Shown: positions 9,013-18,220 of the stretch, in pieces
How positions within the stretch are numbered: position 1 is the first letter of the stretch
Layout: the number at the start of each line of letters is the position of its first letter
From: Arthrobacter silviterrae
GTDB taxonomy: Bacteria; Actinomycetota; Actinomycetes; Actinomycetales; Micrococcaceae
Assembly (NCBI RefSeq): GCF_011045165.1
Contig: NZ_JAAKZI010000018.1
Span: 1 to 64,000, forward strand
Length of the DNA stretch: 64,000 bases
Direction: 5' to 3'
Translations under genes and position numbers: made by a program
The notes under the pieces: model-generated
Database searches by the model: none
Told to the model about the DNA's origin: nothing
Seen by the model: only the letters and a program-made list of their open reading frames with translations

Positions 9013-9939
9013 ATGTTCGCCAGATTCATGTCCCTGCGCAAGGTCCAGATAGGCCTCGTCATCATGGGAGTCTTCCTGTTTGCCGCCGCCGTGGGGCAGC
9101 CGTTCAGCGAGCACGTGCTGGGCTGGACCCCCTACACGTTTGACGGCAACGCCATGGGCCAGGCGCCCTCGGCCAGCCACTGGATGGGCACCACCAGCTC
9201 CGGACAGGATGCCCTCTCCTGGCTGCTGTACGGAGCCCGCAGCTCCATGCTGGTTGGATTGATTTCCGCCGTCATCGGTACGGCGCTGTCCGTGGTCATC
9301 GGCACCATCGCCGGCTTCTCCGGCGGGGCCGTGGACAGGTTCCTCAACGGCGTCATCCTGGTGGTCCAGAACATCCCGTCCTTCGCGATCCTTTTCATGA
9401 TCGCCGGGCTCCTGCAAAACGCAAACGTCCTGCTGGTCTCCATCATCATCGGCGGGCTGGAATGGACCGGCGGTGCCCGCGCCATCCGCGCCCAGGCCAT
9501 GTCCCTGCGCGGCCGTGACTTCACAGCCGCCCTGCGCACCATCGGCGAGCATCCCCTGCGCGTGATCCTGGTGGAAGTCCTGCCGCACCTTTCGGGCATC
9601 ATTTCCCCCATGTTCCTGCGCCTGATCGCGGCAGGTGTGGGCATGCAGGCCTCCCTGGCCTTCCTGGGCATTGGCAGTGCCGCCGAGCCCAGCTGGGGCT
9701 TGATGATCAACTACGCCACCACCCAGAATGCCCTGTTCAACGGCCAGTGGTGGTGGTTTGGACCTCCCGGGGTCTGCCTGGCCCTGATCGGCTTTGCCAC
9801 GACGATGATCAACTTCGGCCTTGACGAAGTCACCAACCCCACGCTGAGCTCCAAGCGCATGACCCTGATGCGCAAGTTCCTCAAGCAGAAGAAGCGCCAG
9901 GATGCCGCCGGGCAGCCCAAGATCGGAGCGATGGCATGA
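9013..9939 (+). CDS. ABC transporter permease, OppC/DppC type, 308 aa
   Basis: Second inner-membrane permease of the same importer. It shows the DppC layout: one N-terminal helix (VQIGLVIMGVFLFAAAV), a periplasmic stretch containing HWMGTTSSGQD (usually HxxGTDxxGRD in the family), then five helices. The coupling loop is RAIRAQAMSLRGRDFTAA. It begins three bases after the previous stop, with its ribosome site inside the end of that gene, and its last four bases (ATGA) overlap the next start. Confidence 0.93.
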   Translation: MFARFMSLRKVQIGLVIMGVFLFAAAVGQPFSEHVLGWTPYTFDGNAMGQAPSASHWMGTTSSGQDALSWLLYGARSSMLVGLISAVIGTALSVVIGTIAGFSGGAVDRFLNGVILVVQNIPSFAILFMIAGLLQNANVLLVSIIIGGLEWTGGARAIRAQAMSLRGRDFTAALRTIGEHPLRVILVEVLPHLSGIISPMFLRLIAAGVGMQASLAFLGIGSAAEPSWGLMINYATTQNALFNGQWWWFGPPGVCLALIGFATTMINFGLDEVTNPTLSSKRMTLMRKFLKQKKRQDAAGQPKIGAMA

Positions 9940-10991
9940 AACTGGAAACAGTGGCTGAAATTGCCCACCGCATTGCCACCTCCCCGCCCCTGCTGGAGGC
10001 CAAGGGCCTGTGCGTGGACTATGTCACCGAAGCCGGGAACATCCGGGCCTGCGACGACATCAACATCACCCTGCACCGCGGTGAGATCCTCGGCATTGCG
10101 GGGGAGTCGGCGTCGGGCAAGTCCACCTTGCTGGCCGCCCTGGGCCGGCTGCAGCGGGCGCCAGCGGTGACCAGCGCCGGCCAGGTGGTTTTCCACGCCA
10201 AGGGCAAGGAACCGGTTGACCTGACACGGCTTTCCGAAGAGCAGCTGGTGGACTACCGCTGGAGCGGCATCTCCATCGTCATGCAGAGTGCCATGGCGTG
10301 CCTGAACCCGGTGAGCCGGTTGAAGGCCCAGTTCCTGGATGTGCTCCTGGCCCATGACAGTTCCCTGACGAAGGCGACGGCGACTGCCCGTGCCGAGGAA
10401 CTCCTGCAGATGGTGGGCATCCCCTCACACCGCATCAACGCGTTCCCGCACGAGCTCTCCGGCGGGATGCAGCAGCGGGCCCTCATTGCCCTGTCGCTGG
10501 CCTGCGACCCGGAACTGGTGCTGATGGATGAACCGACCACCGCCGTCGACGTCGTCATGCAGCGCCAGATCCTCGCCAAGGTTCTGGAATTGCAGGAAAA
10601 GCTGGGCTTCGCCATTGCCTTTGTCACGCACGACCTGTCCCTGTTGCTGGAAATTTCCGACCGGATTGCCATCATGTATGGCGGCAAGATCGTTGAGGTG
10701 GGCACGGCGGCGCAAATGTATGAGGCACCGCGGCATCCGTACACGCAGGGGCTGCGCAACGCCTTCCCTCCGCTGACCGAACCTGTCCGCAAGCTCACCG
10801 GCATTCCCGGCTCGCCGCCGAACCTGCTGAACCTGCCGCAGGGATGCGCCTTCGCGCCGCGTTGCTCCCAAAAGATTGCCCGCTGTGAAAGCGAAATCCC
10901 CGCCCTGCTGGACATCTCCGGCGGCCGGGCAGCCTGCCACCTGCTCACGCAGGAAATTCCGGAACCAGCAAAGGAGGCACTCAATGCCTGA
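9936..10991 (+). CDS. ABC transporter ATP-binding protein, OppD/DppD type, 351 aa
   Basis: First ATPase subunit of the importer. It has Walker A GESASGKST, a Q-loop near SIVMQSAM, ABC signature LSGGMQQRALIA, Walker B LVLMDEPTTAVD and switch His in AFVTHDLS. The C-terminal oligopeptide-transporter extension includes a cysteine-containing segment (CAFAPRC... ARCESEIP), typical of OppD/OppF proteins and associated with an iron-sulfur site in some relatives. The ATG overlaps the previous stop (ATGA), with GGAGCG as ribosome site. It overlaps the next gene by eight bases. Confidence 0.93.
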   Translation: MKLETVAEIAHRIATSPPLLEAKGLCVDYVTEAGNIRACDDINITLHRGEILGIAGESASGKSTLLAALGRLQRAPAVTSAGQVVFHAKGKEPVDLTRLSEEQLVDYRWSGISIVMQSAMACLNPVSRLKAQFLDVLLAHDSSLTKATATARAEELLQMVGIPSHRINAFPHELSGGMQQRALIALSLACDPELVLMDEPTTAVDVVMQRQILAKVLELQEKLGFAIAFVTHDLSLLLEISDRIAIMYGGKIVEVGTAAQMYEAPRHPYTQGLRNAFPPLTEPVRKLTGIPGSPPNLLNLPQGCAFAPRCSQKIARCESEIPALLDISGGRAACHLLTQEIPEPAKEALNA

Positions 10992-12015
10992 GACCACCGA
11001 ACAAGTCCCAGTCCTGGAAGCACGCAACCTCGCCTTGCACTTCGACGTCCACGTGGGCGGGGACCGCAAGACCATCAAGGCCCTGGACGGCGTGGACCTG
11101 AAGCTATACGCCGGCGAGATCATGGCGCTGGTGGGGGAATCCGGCTCCGGCAAGACCACCATTGCCCGGGTCTTCTCCCTGATCTACAAGCAGACCGGGG
11201 GCGAGGTGTTCTTCCGCGGCGAGCCGATCAAGGTCTCCCCCCGCCACGAGCGCGAATACTTCAACAACGTCCAGCTGATCTTTCAGGACCCGTTTGCCTC
11301 CCTGAATTCGCTGAAGAAGATCAGCTACATCCTGGGCCGGGTGCTGAAAATCCACGGACTGGCCAAGGGACGCAAGGACGTGCGGCAGAAGTCGCTGGAA
11401 CTCCTTGAACGCGTCAGCATGTCACCGGCCGAGGCCTACATTGACCGCTACCCCACCGACCTGTCCGGCGGCCAGCGCCAGCGCATTGCCATTGCGCGTT
11501 CGCTGGCCGTCTCACCCAGCGTCATCCTGGCCGACGAGCCCACCTCCATGCTGGACGCCTCCATCCGCCTTGACGTGCTGAACCTGCTCAAGGACCTGCG
11601 CGAGGAGGAGGGCATGGCGGTCATGTACATCACCCACGACATCGCCAGCGCCCGCTACCTCTCCGACCGGATTTCGGTCATGTATGGCGGGGTCATCGTG
11701 GAGTCAGGGCCCACCGAAGAAGTCATCGCCAACCCGAAGCACCCTTACACCAAGCTGCTGCTGGCCGCTGCGCCCAACCCCGCACGGTTCAAGGGTTCCG
11801 GAGTGGCCATTCCCTCCGAGGCCGCCGCCGGCACCGGCATGGACAACAGCAAAACGCATGGCGGCTGCCGGTTCGCCGCCCGCTGCCCGGCTGTCATGGA
11901 CCGGTGCCTGAGCCAGGAGCCGGCGCTCCTGGAACTCGGCGGGCGCCAGTCCGCGTGCTGGCTCGTGGAGGACGAGGCACAGGCGGCAGCGTCCGGCGAA
12001 CTGGTTTCACACTAA
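10984..12015 (+). CDS. ABC transporter ATP-binding protein, OppF/DppF type, 343 aa
   Basis: Second ATPase of the importer. It has Walker A GESGSGKTT, signature LSGGQRQRIAIARSLAV, Walker B VILADEPTSMLD and switch His MYITHDIA. A C-terminal oligo_HPY-type extension has paired cysteines (GGCRFAARCPAVMDRC). The frame remains open upstream to 10876, but the ATG at 10984 follows a good AAGGAGG-like site and gives the normal N-terminus. The eight-base overlap with the preceding ATPase indicates translational coupling. Confidence 0.92.
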   Translation: MPETTEQVPVLEARNLALHFDVHVGGDRKTIKALDGVDLKLYAGEIMALVGESGSGKTTIARVFSLIYKQTGGEVFFRGEPIKVSPRHEREYFNNVQLIFQDPFASLNSLKKISYILGRVLKIHGLAKGRKDVRQKSLELLERVSMSPAEAYIDRYPTDLSGGQRQRIAIARSLAVSPSVILADEPTSMLDASIRLDVLNLLKDLREEEGMAVMYITHDIASARYLSDRISVMYGGVIVESGPTEEVIANPKHPYTKLLLAAAPNPARFKGSGVAIPSEAAAGTGMDNSKTHGGCRFAARCPAVMDRCLSQEPALLELGGRQSACWLVEDEAQAAASGELVSH

Positions 12016-12065
12016 GACATTTCACGTTTGACCAACTTCAATAAATTCCCTTGAAAGGCAAGAAC

Positions 12066-13721
12066 ATGAAGGATTTTGGACGCAGGAATTTTCTGGGCGC
12101 GATCATCGCGGGCTCGGCGCTGACCATGGTCGGCTGCAAGGGCGCGGTGGCCGGCGGGCAGGCCGGTGACGGGATTTTGACGCTGGGCGCCGACGCCGGC
12201 GCGTCAAACCAGTTCCCGGAGAACTTCAACGCCAACGGCGGCGGCGACGGCGGCCCCGGCATCGGCTTCTTCTACGAGACCCTGTTCCGCGTTTCCACCC
12301 GCAACGGCGGCAAGCTGGAACCGCACCTGGCCGAAAAAGTGGTCTATTCCAACGCCGGTGCCACGGCCACGTATACGCTGCGCAAGGGTGTGACCTGGAG
12401 CGACGGCAAGCCGTTCACGGCCGACGACGTCGCCTTCACGTACAACTTCGTCTTCGGCAAGCCGGGCCCCAATGAGTTCATCAAGGAAGAAGTCAAGGCA
12501 CTCGACGCGCACACGGTGGAGGTCAACTACACCGGCCCGAATTACCAGCAGGACACCAACATGTCCATGTACTACCCCGTCTACCCCAAGCACATTTACG
12601 GCCAGCAGGCGGACTACGGCAAGTACGTCGACAAGAAGCCGGTGGGCACGGGCCCGGGCGTCCTGAAGAGCTTCTCCGGCCAGCAGGTCCAGATCACCCT
12701 GCGCGAGGACTACTGGGGCGGCAAGGCCAAGGGTGTCAAGGAAGTCCACATCATTCCCACCGGCACCGTGGGCAACATCCAGTCCTCCATCTCTTCCGGC
12801 AAGGTGGACTGGGCCGACGGCGGCGGGGCGGGCGTCCTGACGCAGTTCCTGGGCATGGGCAAGGACAACCACTACGAGTACTTCCCGGACGGGTCCTCCC
12901 GCGGCGTGCTGTTCGGCTGCAACTATGCGCCCTTGAACGATCCTGCCGTCCGGCGGGCACTGCGCGACTCGGTGGACCTGTCGGCGGCCACGAAGGCCGT
13001 GGGCATCGGCTACACCGTGCCGTCCGTGACCGGCCTGAACCTTGACCTCTACAACGGCGCCGTTCCGGCCGAGTACGCCAAGCCGCTGGAGCCCGCCGTG
13101 GACAAGGCCAAGGCCGACCTCGCGGCAGCCGGTTTCACGGTGGAGGGTGGCAACCTGACCAAAGATGGCAAGGCCTACCCGCTCCGCCTGTTCGTGAACC
13201 TGGGCCAGGCGACAGACATTGTGGTGGCGCCCATGATCATTGACCAGTGGAAGAAGAACCTGGGCATTGACGTGAAGTACATGCCCACCCCTGACACCGT
13301 GTTCCAGGCCAAGATCCATGACTACGAAATGATGGTGTGGACCACCAACCTCAACGGTTCCGCCTACAACGCCTACCAGGGATACAGCTGGTCCAACATG
13401 AGCGACAAGGCCCAGAAGAACGGTGCCGGCAACCAGGGCCTGTGGAAGATGCCCAAGGACGCCAACGATGCACTCATCCAGCTTTCCTCCGTGCCCATGG
13501 ACCAGACGGAGCAAATCAACAAGCTCCTGAAGGTCATCCAGACTGCCGTGGCCACCGAGGCCCCGTACATGGCCTACATGAGCGGCGGCTCCGGCGAAAT
13601 GTGGACCACCAAGAACTGGAAGGGCTTCCCGAGCATGAAGGATGACGCCGTCAACTACCGCTCCAGCATTGGCGGCTACAACAACGTCAGCCTCACCACC
13701 ATCAACCTCTCGAAGGCATAA
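12066..13721 (+). CDS. ABC solute-binding protein (SBP family 5), copy 1, 551 aa
   Basis: Extracytoplasmic substrate-binding subunit of the importer. The N-terminus has a twin-arginine-like stretch (DFGRRNFLG, Arg6-Arg7), a hydrophobic core and Cys24 in the context TMVGC, so it may be a Tat-exported lipoprotein, although Met at -3 is not the commonest lipobox residue. The rest is a family-5 periplasmic-binding fold (ATYTLRKGVTWSDGKPFTADDVAFTYN). The ATG at 12066 follows GAAAGG. A second, very similar gene follows after nine bases. The two are identical through residue 79 and then differ in blocks, so they probably serve one transporter with different ligand preference. Confidence 0.92.
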   Translation: MKDFGRRNFLGAIIAGSALTMVGCKGAVAGGQAGDGILTLGADAGASNQFPENFNANGGGDGGPGIGFFYETLFRVSTRNGGKLEPHLAEKVVYSNAGATATYTLRKGVTWSDGKPFTADDVAFTYNFVFGKPGPNEFIKEEVKALDAHTVEVNYTGPNYQQDTNMSMYYPVYPKHIYGQQADYGKYVDKKPVGTGPGVLKSFSGQQVQITLREDYWGGKAKGVKEVHIIPTGTVGNIQSSISSGKVDWADGGGAGVLTQFLGMGKDNHYEYFPDGSSRGVLFGCNYAPLNDPAVRRALRDSVDLSAATKAVGIGYTVPSVTGLNLDLYNGAVPAEYAKPLEPAVDKAKADLAAAGFTVEGGNLTKDGKAYPLRLFVNLGQATDIVVAPMIIDQWKKNLGIDVKYMPTPDTVFQAKIHDYEMMVWTTNLNGSAYNAYQGYSWSNMSDKAQKNGAGNQGLWKMPKDANDALIQLSSVPMDQTEQINKLLKVIQTAVATEAPYMAYMSGGSGEMWTTKNWKGFPSMKDDAVNYRSSIGGYNNVSLTTINLSKA

Positions 13722-13730
13722 GGAAATCTC

Positions 13731-15386
13731 ATGAAGGATTTTGGACGCAGGAATTTTCTGGGCGCGATCATTGCGGGCTCGGCGCTGACCATGGTCGGCT
13801 GCAAGGGCGCGGTGGCCGGCGGGCAGGCCGGTGACGGGATTTTGACGCTGGGCGCCGACGCCGGTGCGTCGAATCAGTTCCCGGAGAACTTCAACGCCAA
13901 CGGCGGCGGCGACGGCGGACCCGGCATCGGCTTCTTCTATGAGACGCTGTTCCGCGTTTCCACCCGCGACGGCGGCAAGCTTGAACCGGCGCTGGCGGAA
14001 AAAGTGGTGTATTCCAACGCCGGTGCCACGGCCACGTATACGCTGCGCAAGGGTGTGACCTGGAGCGACGGCAAGCCGTTCACGGCCGACGACGTTGCCT
14101 ACACCTACAACTTTGTGTTTGGCGCCCCGGCCCCGGACGGCTTCATCAAGGAGCCGGTGAAGGCACTGGACGCGCACACGGTGGAGGTCAATTACAACAG
14201 CCCGAATTACCAGCAGGACACCAACATGTCCATGTACTACCCCGTGTACCCCAAGCACATCTATGAAAAGCAGGGCGCCCACGACAAGTTTGTGGACAAG
14301 AAGCCGGTGGGCACGGGCCCGGGCGTCCTGAAGAGCTTCTCCGGCCAGCAGGTCCAGATCACCCTGCGCGAGGACTACTGGGGCGGCAAGGCCAAGGGTG
14401 TCAAGGAAGTCCACATCATTCCCACCGGCACAGTGGGCAACATCCAGTCCTCCATCTCTTCCGGCAAGGTGGACTGGGCCGACGGCGGCGGGGCGGGCGT
14501 CCTGACGCAGTTCCTGGGCATGGGCACGGACAACCACTACGAGTACTTCCCGGACGGATCCTCCCGCGGCGTGCTGTTCGGCTGCACCTTCCCGCCATTC
14601 ACGGACGCCGCAGTGCGCCGCGCGTTCCGCGATTCGGTGGACCTGACGGCGGCCACGAAGGCCGTGGGCATTGGCTACACCGTGCCGTCCGTGACGGGCC
14701 TGAACCTGGACCTGTACAAGAGCTACCTGCTACCCGAGTACGCCAAGCCGCTGGAGCCCAACGTCGACAAGGCCAAGGCCGACCTCGCGGCGGCCGGCTG
14801 GACCGTGGAGGGAGGCAACCTGACCAAGGATGGCAAGTCCTATCCCGTGCGCCTGTTCGTGAACCTGGGCCAGGCAACAGACATTGTGGTAGCCCCCATG
14901 ATCATTGACCAGTGGAAGAAGAATCTGGGCATTGACGTGAAGTACATGCCCACCCCGGACACCGTGTTCCAGGCCAAGATCCATGACTACGAAATGATGG
15001 TGTGGACGGCCAACCTGAATGGTTCCCCGTACAACGCCTTCCAGGGCTACAGCTGGAAGAACCTGGAGGCAGGACCGCAAAAGCTGGGCTACGGCAACCA
15101 GGGCCTGTGGAAGATGCCCAAGGAAGCCAATGACGCCTTGGCAGCGCTGCAGGCCCTGCCGATGCAGAACACCGAGGAGATCACCACGCAGCTGCAGATC
15201 ATCCAAAAGGCTGTCGCGGAGGGTGCCCCGTACCTGTCCTACATGAGCGGCGGCTCCGGCGAAATGTGGACCACCAAGAACTGGAAGGGCTTCCCGAGCA
15301 TGAAGGATGACGCCGTCAACTACCGCTCCAGCATTGGCGGCTACAACAACGCGGCCATCACCACCATCAACCTCGAGAAGGCGTAG
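13731..15386 (+). CDS. ABC solute-binding protein (SBP family 5), copy 2, 551 aa
   Basis: Tandem paralogue of the preceding gene with the same length, signal sequence and cysteine. Near-identical DNA tracts (for example about 14305-14530 against 12640-12865, with almost only silent changes) alternate with clearly diverged segments. The diverged segments are around residues 125-175, 280-290, 330-345 and 425-490. The final stretch (GEMWTTKNWKGFPSMKDDAV onward) is again nearly identical. This mosaic suggests recent duplication with gene conversion, or selection on ligand-contacting loops. The ribosome site is AAGGAAAT. Its 3' end overlaps the convergent ROK gene by 20 bases. Confidence 0.92.
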   Translation: MKDFGRRNFLGAIIAGSALTMVGCKGAVAGGQAGDGILTLGADAGASNQFPENFNANGGGDGGPGIGFFYETLFRVSTRDGGKLEPALAEKVVYSNAGATATYTLRKGVTWSDGKPFTADDVAYTYNFVFGAPAPDGFIKEPVKALDAHTVEVNYNSPNYQQDTNMSMYYPVYPKHIYEKQGAHDKFVDKKPVGTGPGVLKSFSGQQVQITLREDYWGGKAKGVKEVHIIPTGTVGNIQSSISSGKVDWADGGGAGVLTQFLGMGTDNHYEYFPDGSSRGVLFGCTFPPFTDAAVRRAFRDSVDLTAATKAVGIGYTVPSVTGLNLDLYKSYLLPEYAKPLEPNVDKAKADLAAAGWTVEGGNLTKDGKSYPVRLFVNLGQATDIVVAPMIIDQWKKNLGIDVKYMPTPDTVFQAKIHDYEMMVWTANLNGSPYNAFQGYSWKNLEAGPQKLGYGNQGLWKMPKEANDALAALQALPMQNTEEITTQLQIIQKAVAEGAPYLSYMSGGSGEMWTTKNWKGFPSMKDDAVNYRSSIGGYNNAAITTINLEKA

Positions 15387-16626
15387 CAGCTGGCTGGTGC
15401 CCCGGCTCATCGAGCTGGGGCACCAGCACGTTCGTGCGCAGCAGTTCGCGCAGGCTGAGCAGCCCGACGCCGATCATCCCGGCATGAGGGCCCGCAATGG
15501 ACTTTTCAATGGTCAGGTTCTTGGTGGCCAGGGGGTGGCAGCCTTCATAGAGCTGGCTGCGGATGGCTGCAACATACGGTTCCACCTGCGACAGGGCGCC
15601 GCCGAGGATGACATGGTCGGGATTGGCGAAGTTGACAATGCTGCAAAGCATTTCCCCCAACATGCGCCCCGCAGTCCGGACACTGGTGGTGGCAAGGGCG
15701 TCGGCCATATTGGCCAATGCCACCACCTCCGTCAGGTTCGACACCTCAACTCCCTTGGCCACCAGGTCGGCCACCACAGCGGAGCCGCTGGCGATGGTTT
15801 CCAGGCAGCCGAAATTGCCGCAGGTGCAGGCCCTCTCACCGGCCGCCTTGACGCGCACGTGGGTGATGTCCCCGGCGGTGCCGGTGGAGCCGCGGTACAC
15901 CTCGCCATTGGCCACCAATCCACAGCCAATGGCCGCACCGGCCTTGATGAACAAGGTGTTGACCGGCTTTTTGGGATGGTCCTCGGAATTCTGCCGCAGG
16001 GCGTGTTCGGCCAGGGCCATCACATTGGCGTCGTTGTCACAAAATACCGGGGAGTTGAAGTGCGCGGACATCCAGTCGCGAATGGGGAAGCGGTGCCAGC
16101 CGGGCATCCGCGCCGGGGAATCAACCCACCCCGCTGCGAAGTCCACGGGGCCGGGCAGGGCCAGGCCCACACCCCGCAGCAGCCCGCTGGAGTTGCCGGC
16201 GGCCAGGGAGTCCATCATCGCCGCGATGGCAGTGAGGGTGGCTTCCGGGCCGGTGGCGACGTCGACGGCGGCCGATTCGGTGGCCAGCAAGGTGCCAGCG
16301 AGGTCCATCATGCCCACCCGGACGTGGCGGGAGCCGAGGTCGGCCACCAGCACGTGTCCGGCGCGGTGGTTGAGTTGGAGGCTGCGCGGCTTCCGGCCGC
16401 CGGTGGAGGAGCCCTCCCCGGTTTCCACCACCAGGCCCGCTTCCATCAACTCATTGACACGCAGGGAAACCGTGGAAGGGGCAAGCTTGAGGGACCTGGC
16501 CAGCTGGGCGCGGGAGATGGTGGTTTCGGTGGCGACCAAGGTCAGCATGTCCATCGCCGAGTCGCTGACGGACATGGCCGCGGGCTGCGGGGCGTGCCCC
16601 TTGCCGGGTGAGTTGTGGGCGACCAT
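15367..16626 (-). CDS. ROK-family transcriptional regulator, 419 aa
   Basis: A repressor-type ROK protein. An N-terminal winged helix (about residues 18-75: ISRAQLARSLKLAPSTVSLRVNEL in two pieces, helix-turn-helix like) is joined to a sugar-kinase-like domain with an ATP-site remnant (VADLGSRHVRVGM). The ROK zinc motif is CTCGNFGCLE. This family senses sugars or sugar phosphates, often GlcNAc, xylose or mannose derivatives. The frame opens at 16680, but the ATG at 16626 has AGGAG at the right distance and is preferred. It sits convergent to the binding-protein genes and divergent from the GH125 gene, so it is the natural candidate regulator of this locus. Confidence 0.9.
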   Translation of the reverse strand: MVAHNSPGKGHAPQPAAMSVSDSAMDMLTLVATETTISRAQLARSLKLAPSTVSLRVNELMEAGLVVETGEGSSTGGRKPRSLQLNHRAGHVLVADLGSRHVRVGMMDLAGTLLATESAAVDVATGPEATLTAIAAMMDSLAAGNSSGLLRGVGLALPGPVDFAAGWVDSPARMPGWHRFPIRDWMSAHFNSPVFCDNDANVMALAEHALRQNSEDHPKKPVNTLFIKAGAAIGCGLVANGEVYRGSTGTAGDITHVRVKAAGERACTCGNFGCLETIASGSAVVADLVAKGVEVSNLTEVVALANMADALATTSVRTAGRMLGEMLCSIVNFANPDHVILGGALSQVEPYVAAIRSQLYEGCHPLATKNLTIEKSIAGPHAGMIGVGLLSLRELLRTNVLVPQLDEPGHQPAATPSRG

Positions 16627-16695
16627 GGTGCTGCTCCTGAATGATTCCTGCGAAAGACTGGCGACTTTGTTTGAAGTCAATGATTGGACACCACT

Positions 16696-16709
16696 CTACC
16701 GCCTGGTAG
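16696..16709. promoter_or_regulatory. Inverted repeat CTACC-GCCT-GGTAG
   Basis: A perfect five-base dyad in the ROK / GH125 intergenic region, 70 bases upstream of the ROK start. It could be an autoregulatory operator. It is short, so chance occurrence cannot be excluded. Confidence 0.3.
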
Positions 16710-16771
16710 GGCCATTGGTCTAGGACTAATCCATGCCAGAATCACGCAAAAGTACGCGGTTCGAACAAAGC

Positions 16772-16800
16772 TCGACTGTATTGCAGTATTGCACTATCTT
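16772..16800 (+). promoter_or_regulatory. Possible promoter of the GH125 operon
   Basis: TCGACT and TATCTT separated by 17 bases each match four of six consensus positions, in a locally AT-rich stretch. Transcription from here would start about 30 bases before the ribosome site of the GH125 gene. Only weakly supported. Confidence 0.3.
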
Positions 16801-16846
16801 TATTCGATACCCCTTCCCGGGGATGACACTACACGGAGGTGGCGGA

Positions 16847-18220
16847 TTGCCGTCCACAAGTACACAGCAGCCGGCCGGACCGGAAGCTGAATTTCTGCAC
16901 GGCGCCCTCGCAGTCGGTGCCGCCCGGATCCTCGAGGTCACGGGGGATCCCGTCCTGGCCGGGATGTTTGTCCACGCCATGCGCAACACCCTGGACACCA
17001 CCTTGACGAGGGAAGCCGGCGGGACCACCTTTGTGATCACCGGTGACATTCCCGCCATGTGGCTCCGGGATTCTTCGGCGCAGATGCTCCCGTTTCTGAG
17101 GTTGTTGGGTGCGGGCGTTGGCGGGGGCGCCGGCCCCGACTCCGGGGACGAGCTTTCCGACGTCGTCGCCGGCCTGGTCAGGCGCCAATTTGAGTGCGTG
17201 GCCATGGACCCCTACGCCAACGCCTTCAACCAGGAACCGAATGGTGCCTCCTATGATCCGGCGGACGCCTGCGACAACCCCTGGATCTGGGAACGCAAGT
17301 ATGAGATTGACTCGCTGGCATTTCCGGTCCAGCTGGCCCACCAGCTGTGGCGGCGGACGGGCCGGACGGACATCTTTACGGATGCCGTCCATGAGGCGAT
17401 GCGGTCCATCGTGCGCCAGTGGCGCCTGGAGCAGGACCATGAGCAGAACTCCGACTACCGCTTTGTGCGCCACACGGAGCTGCCCAGCGAAACCCTGTCG
17501 CGTGACGGGCTGGGGCCGGCCACGGCCGTGACCGGCATGACATGGGCCGGGTTCCGCCCCAGCGACGACGCCTGTGTGTACAGCTACAACGTGCCCGGAA
17601 ACCATTTTGCGAAGCTGGCCCTTGAACACATCGGCGAGATTGCCGCCGTCGTCTATCAGGACGCGGAACTGGCAGCCGAGGCGCTGGCGCTTGGCGCGGA
17701 CATTGCGGCCGGCATTGCGCGGCACGGAGTGGTCAACCACCCCGACTTTGGCGACATTTACGCCTATGAGGTGGACGGGCTGGGCAACACGCTGCTCATG
17801 GATGACGCCAACATGCCCAGCCTGCTGTCCCTGCCGCTCACGGGCGGGGTGGACGCGGCCGATCCCGTCTACCAGGCCACCCGGGCGTTCGTCCTCAGCA
17901 ACGCCAATCCCTACTTTTACACAGGTTCCCATGCCGCGGGCATTGGCAGCCCGCACACCCCCGAGGGGTACATTTGGCCCATTGCGCTTGCCGTCCAGGG
18001 GTTGACCGCCGCCACGCGCGAGGAGAAGTGGGACATCCTGCAGACCCTCCGGGACACCACCGGCGGCACCGGCAACATGCACGAAGGCTTCAACCCCGAC
18101 AACCCGGAACAGTTCACCCGCCCCTGGTTTTCCTGGGCCAACTCCATGTTCTGCGAACTGCTGCTTGACTATTGCGAGGGCCCCGACGGCCATGACAACA
18201 AGAACGGAAACGTCTCATGA
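16847..18220 (+). CDS. GH125 exo-alpha-1,6-mannosidase, 457 aa
   Basis: Matches the GH125 family of metal-independent exo-acting alpha-1,6-mannosidases. Hallmarks are GDIPAMWLRDSSAQMLPF near the N-terminus, WIWERKYEIDSL, the middle segment TGMTWAGFRPSDDAC and the C-terminal NPYFYTGSHAAGIGSPHTP followed by YIWPIALAVQGL. Upstream starts at 16733 and 16823 are in frame, but GGAGG at 16835-16839 sits seven bases before a TTG at 16847, which makes TTG the best start. There is no signal peptide. It is the first gene of an operon with an oxidoreductase and a ThuA-like protein; the next start overlaps its stop (ATGA). In N-glycan breakdown it would clear the alpha-1,6 mannose branch. Confidence 0.93.
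   Translation: MPSTSTQQPAGPEAEFLHGALAVGAARILEVTGDPVLAGMFVHAMRNTLDTTLTREAGGTTFVITGDIPAMWLRDSSAQMLPFLRLLGAGVGGGAGPDSGDELSDVVAGLVRRQFECVAMDPYANAFNQEPNGASYDPADACDNPWIWERKYEIDSLAFPVQLAHQLWRRTGRTDIFTDAVHEAMRSIVRQWRLEQDHEQNSDYRFVRHTELPSETLSRDGLGPATAVTGMTWAGFRPSDDACVYSYNVPGNHFAKLALEHIGEIAAVVYQDAELAAEALALGADIAAGIARHGVVNHPDFGDIYAYEVDGLGNTLLMDDANMPSLLSLPLTGGVDAADPVYQATRAFVLSNANPYFYTGSHAAGIGSPHTPEGYIWPIALAVQGLTAATREEKWDILQTLRDTTGGTGNMHEGFNPDNPEQFTRPWFSWANSMFCELLLDYCEGPDGHDNKNGNVS

Noticed and set aside
12204..14537. Long open reading frame antisense to the two binding-protein genes
   Set aside because: Its codons mirror the highly biased third positions of the sense genes; the sense strand has clear family motifs, ribosome sites and signal sequences.
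16733..16846. Upstream starts for GH125
   Set aside because: The added residues would span the promoter region, and the GGAGG-TTG pair at 16835-16849 is a much better initiation site.
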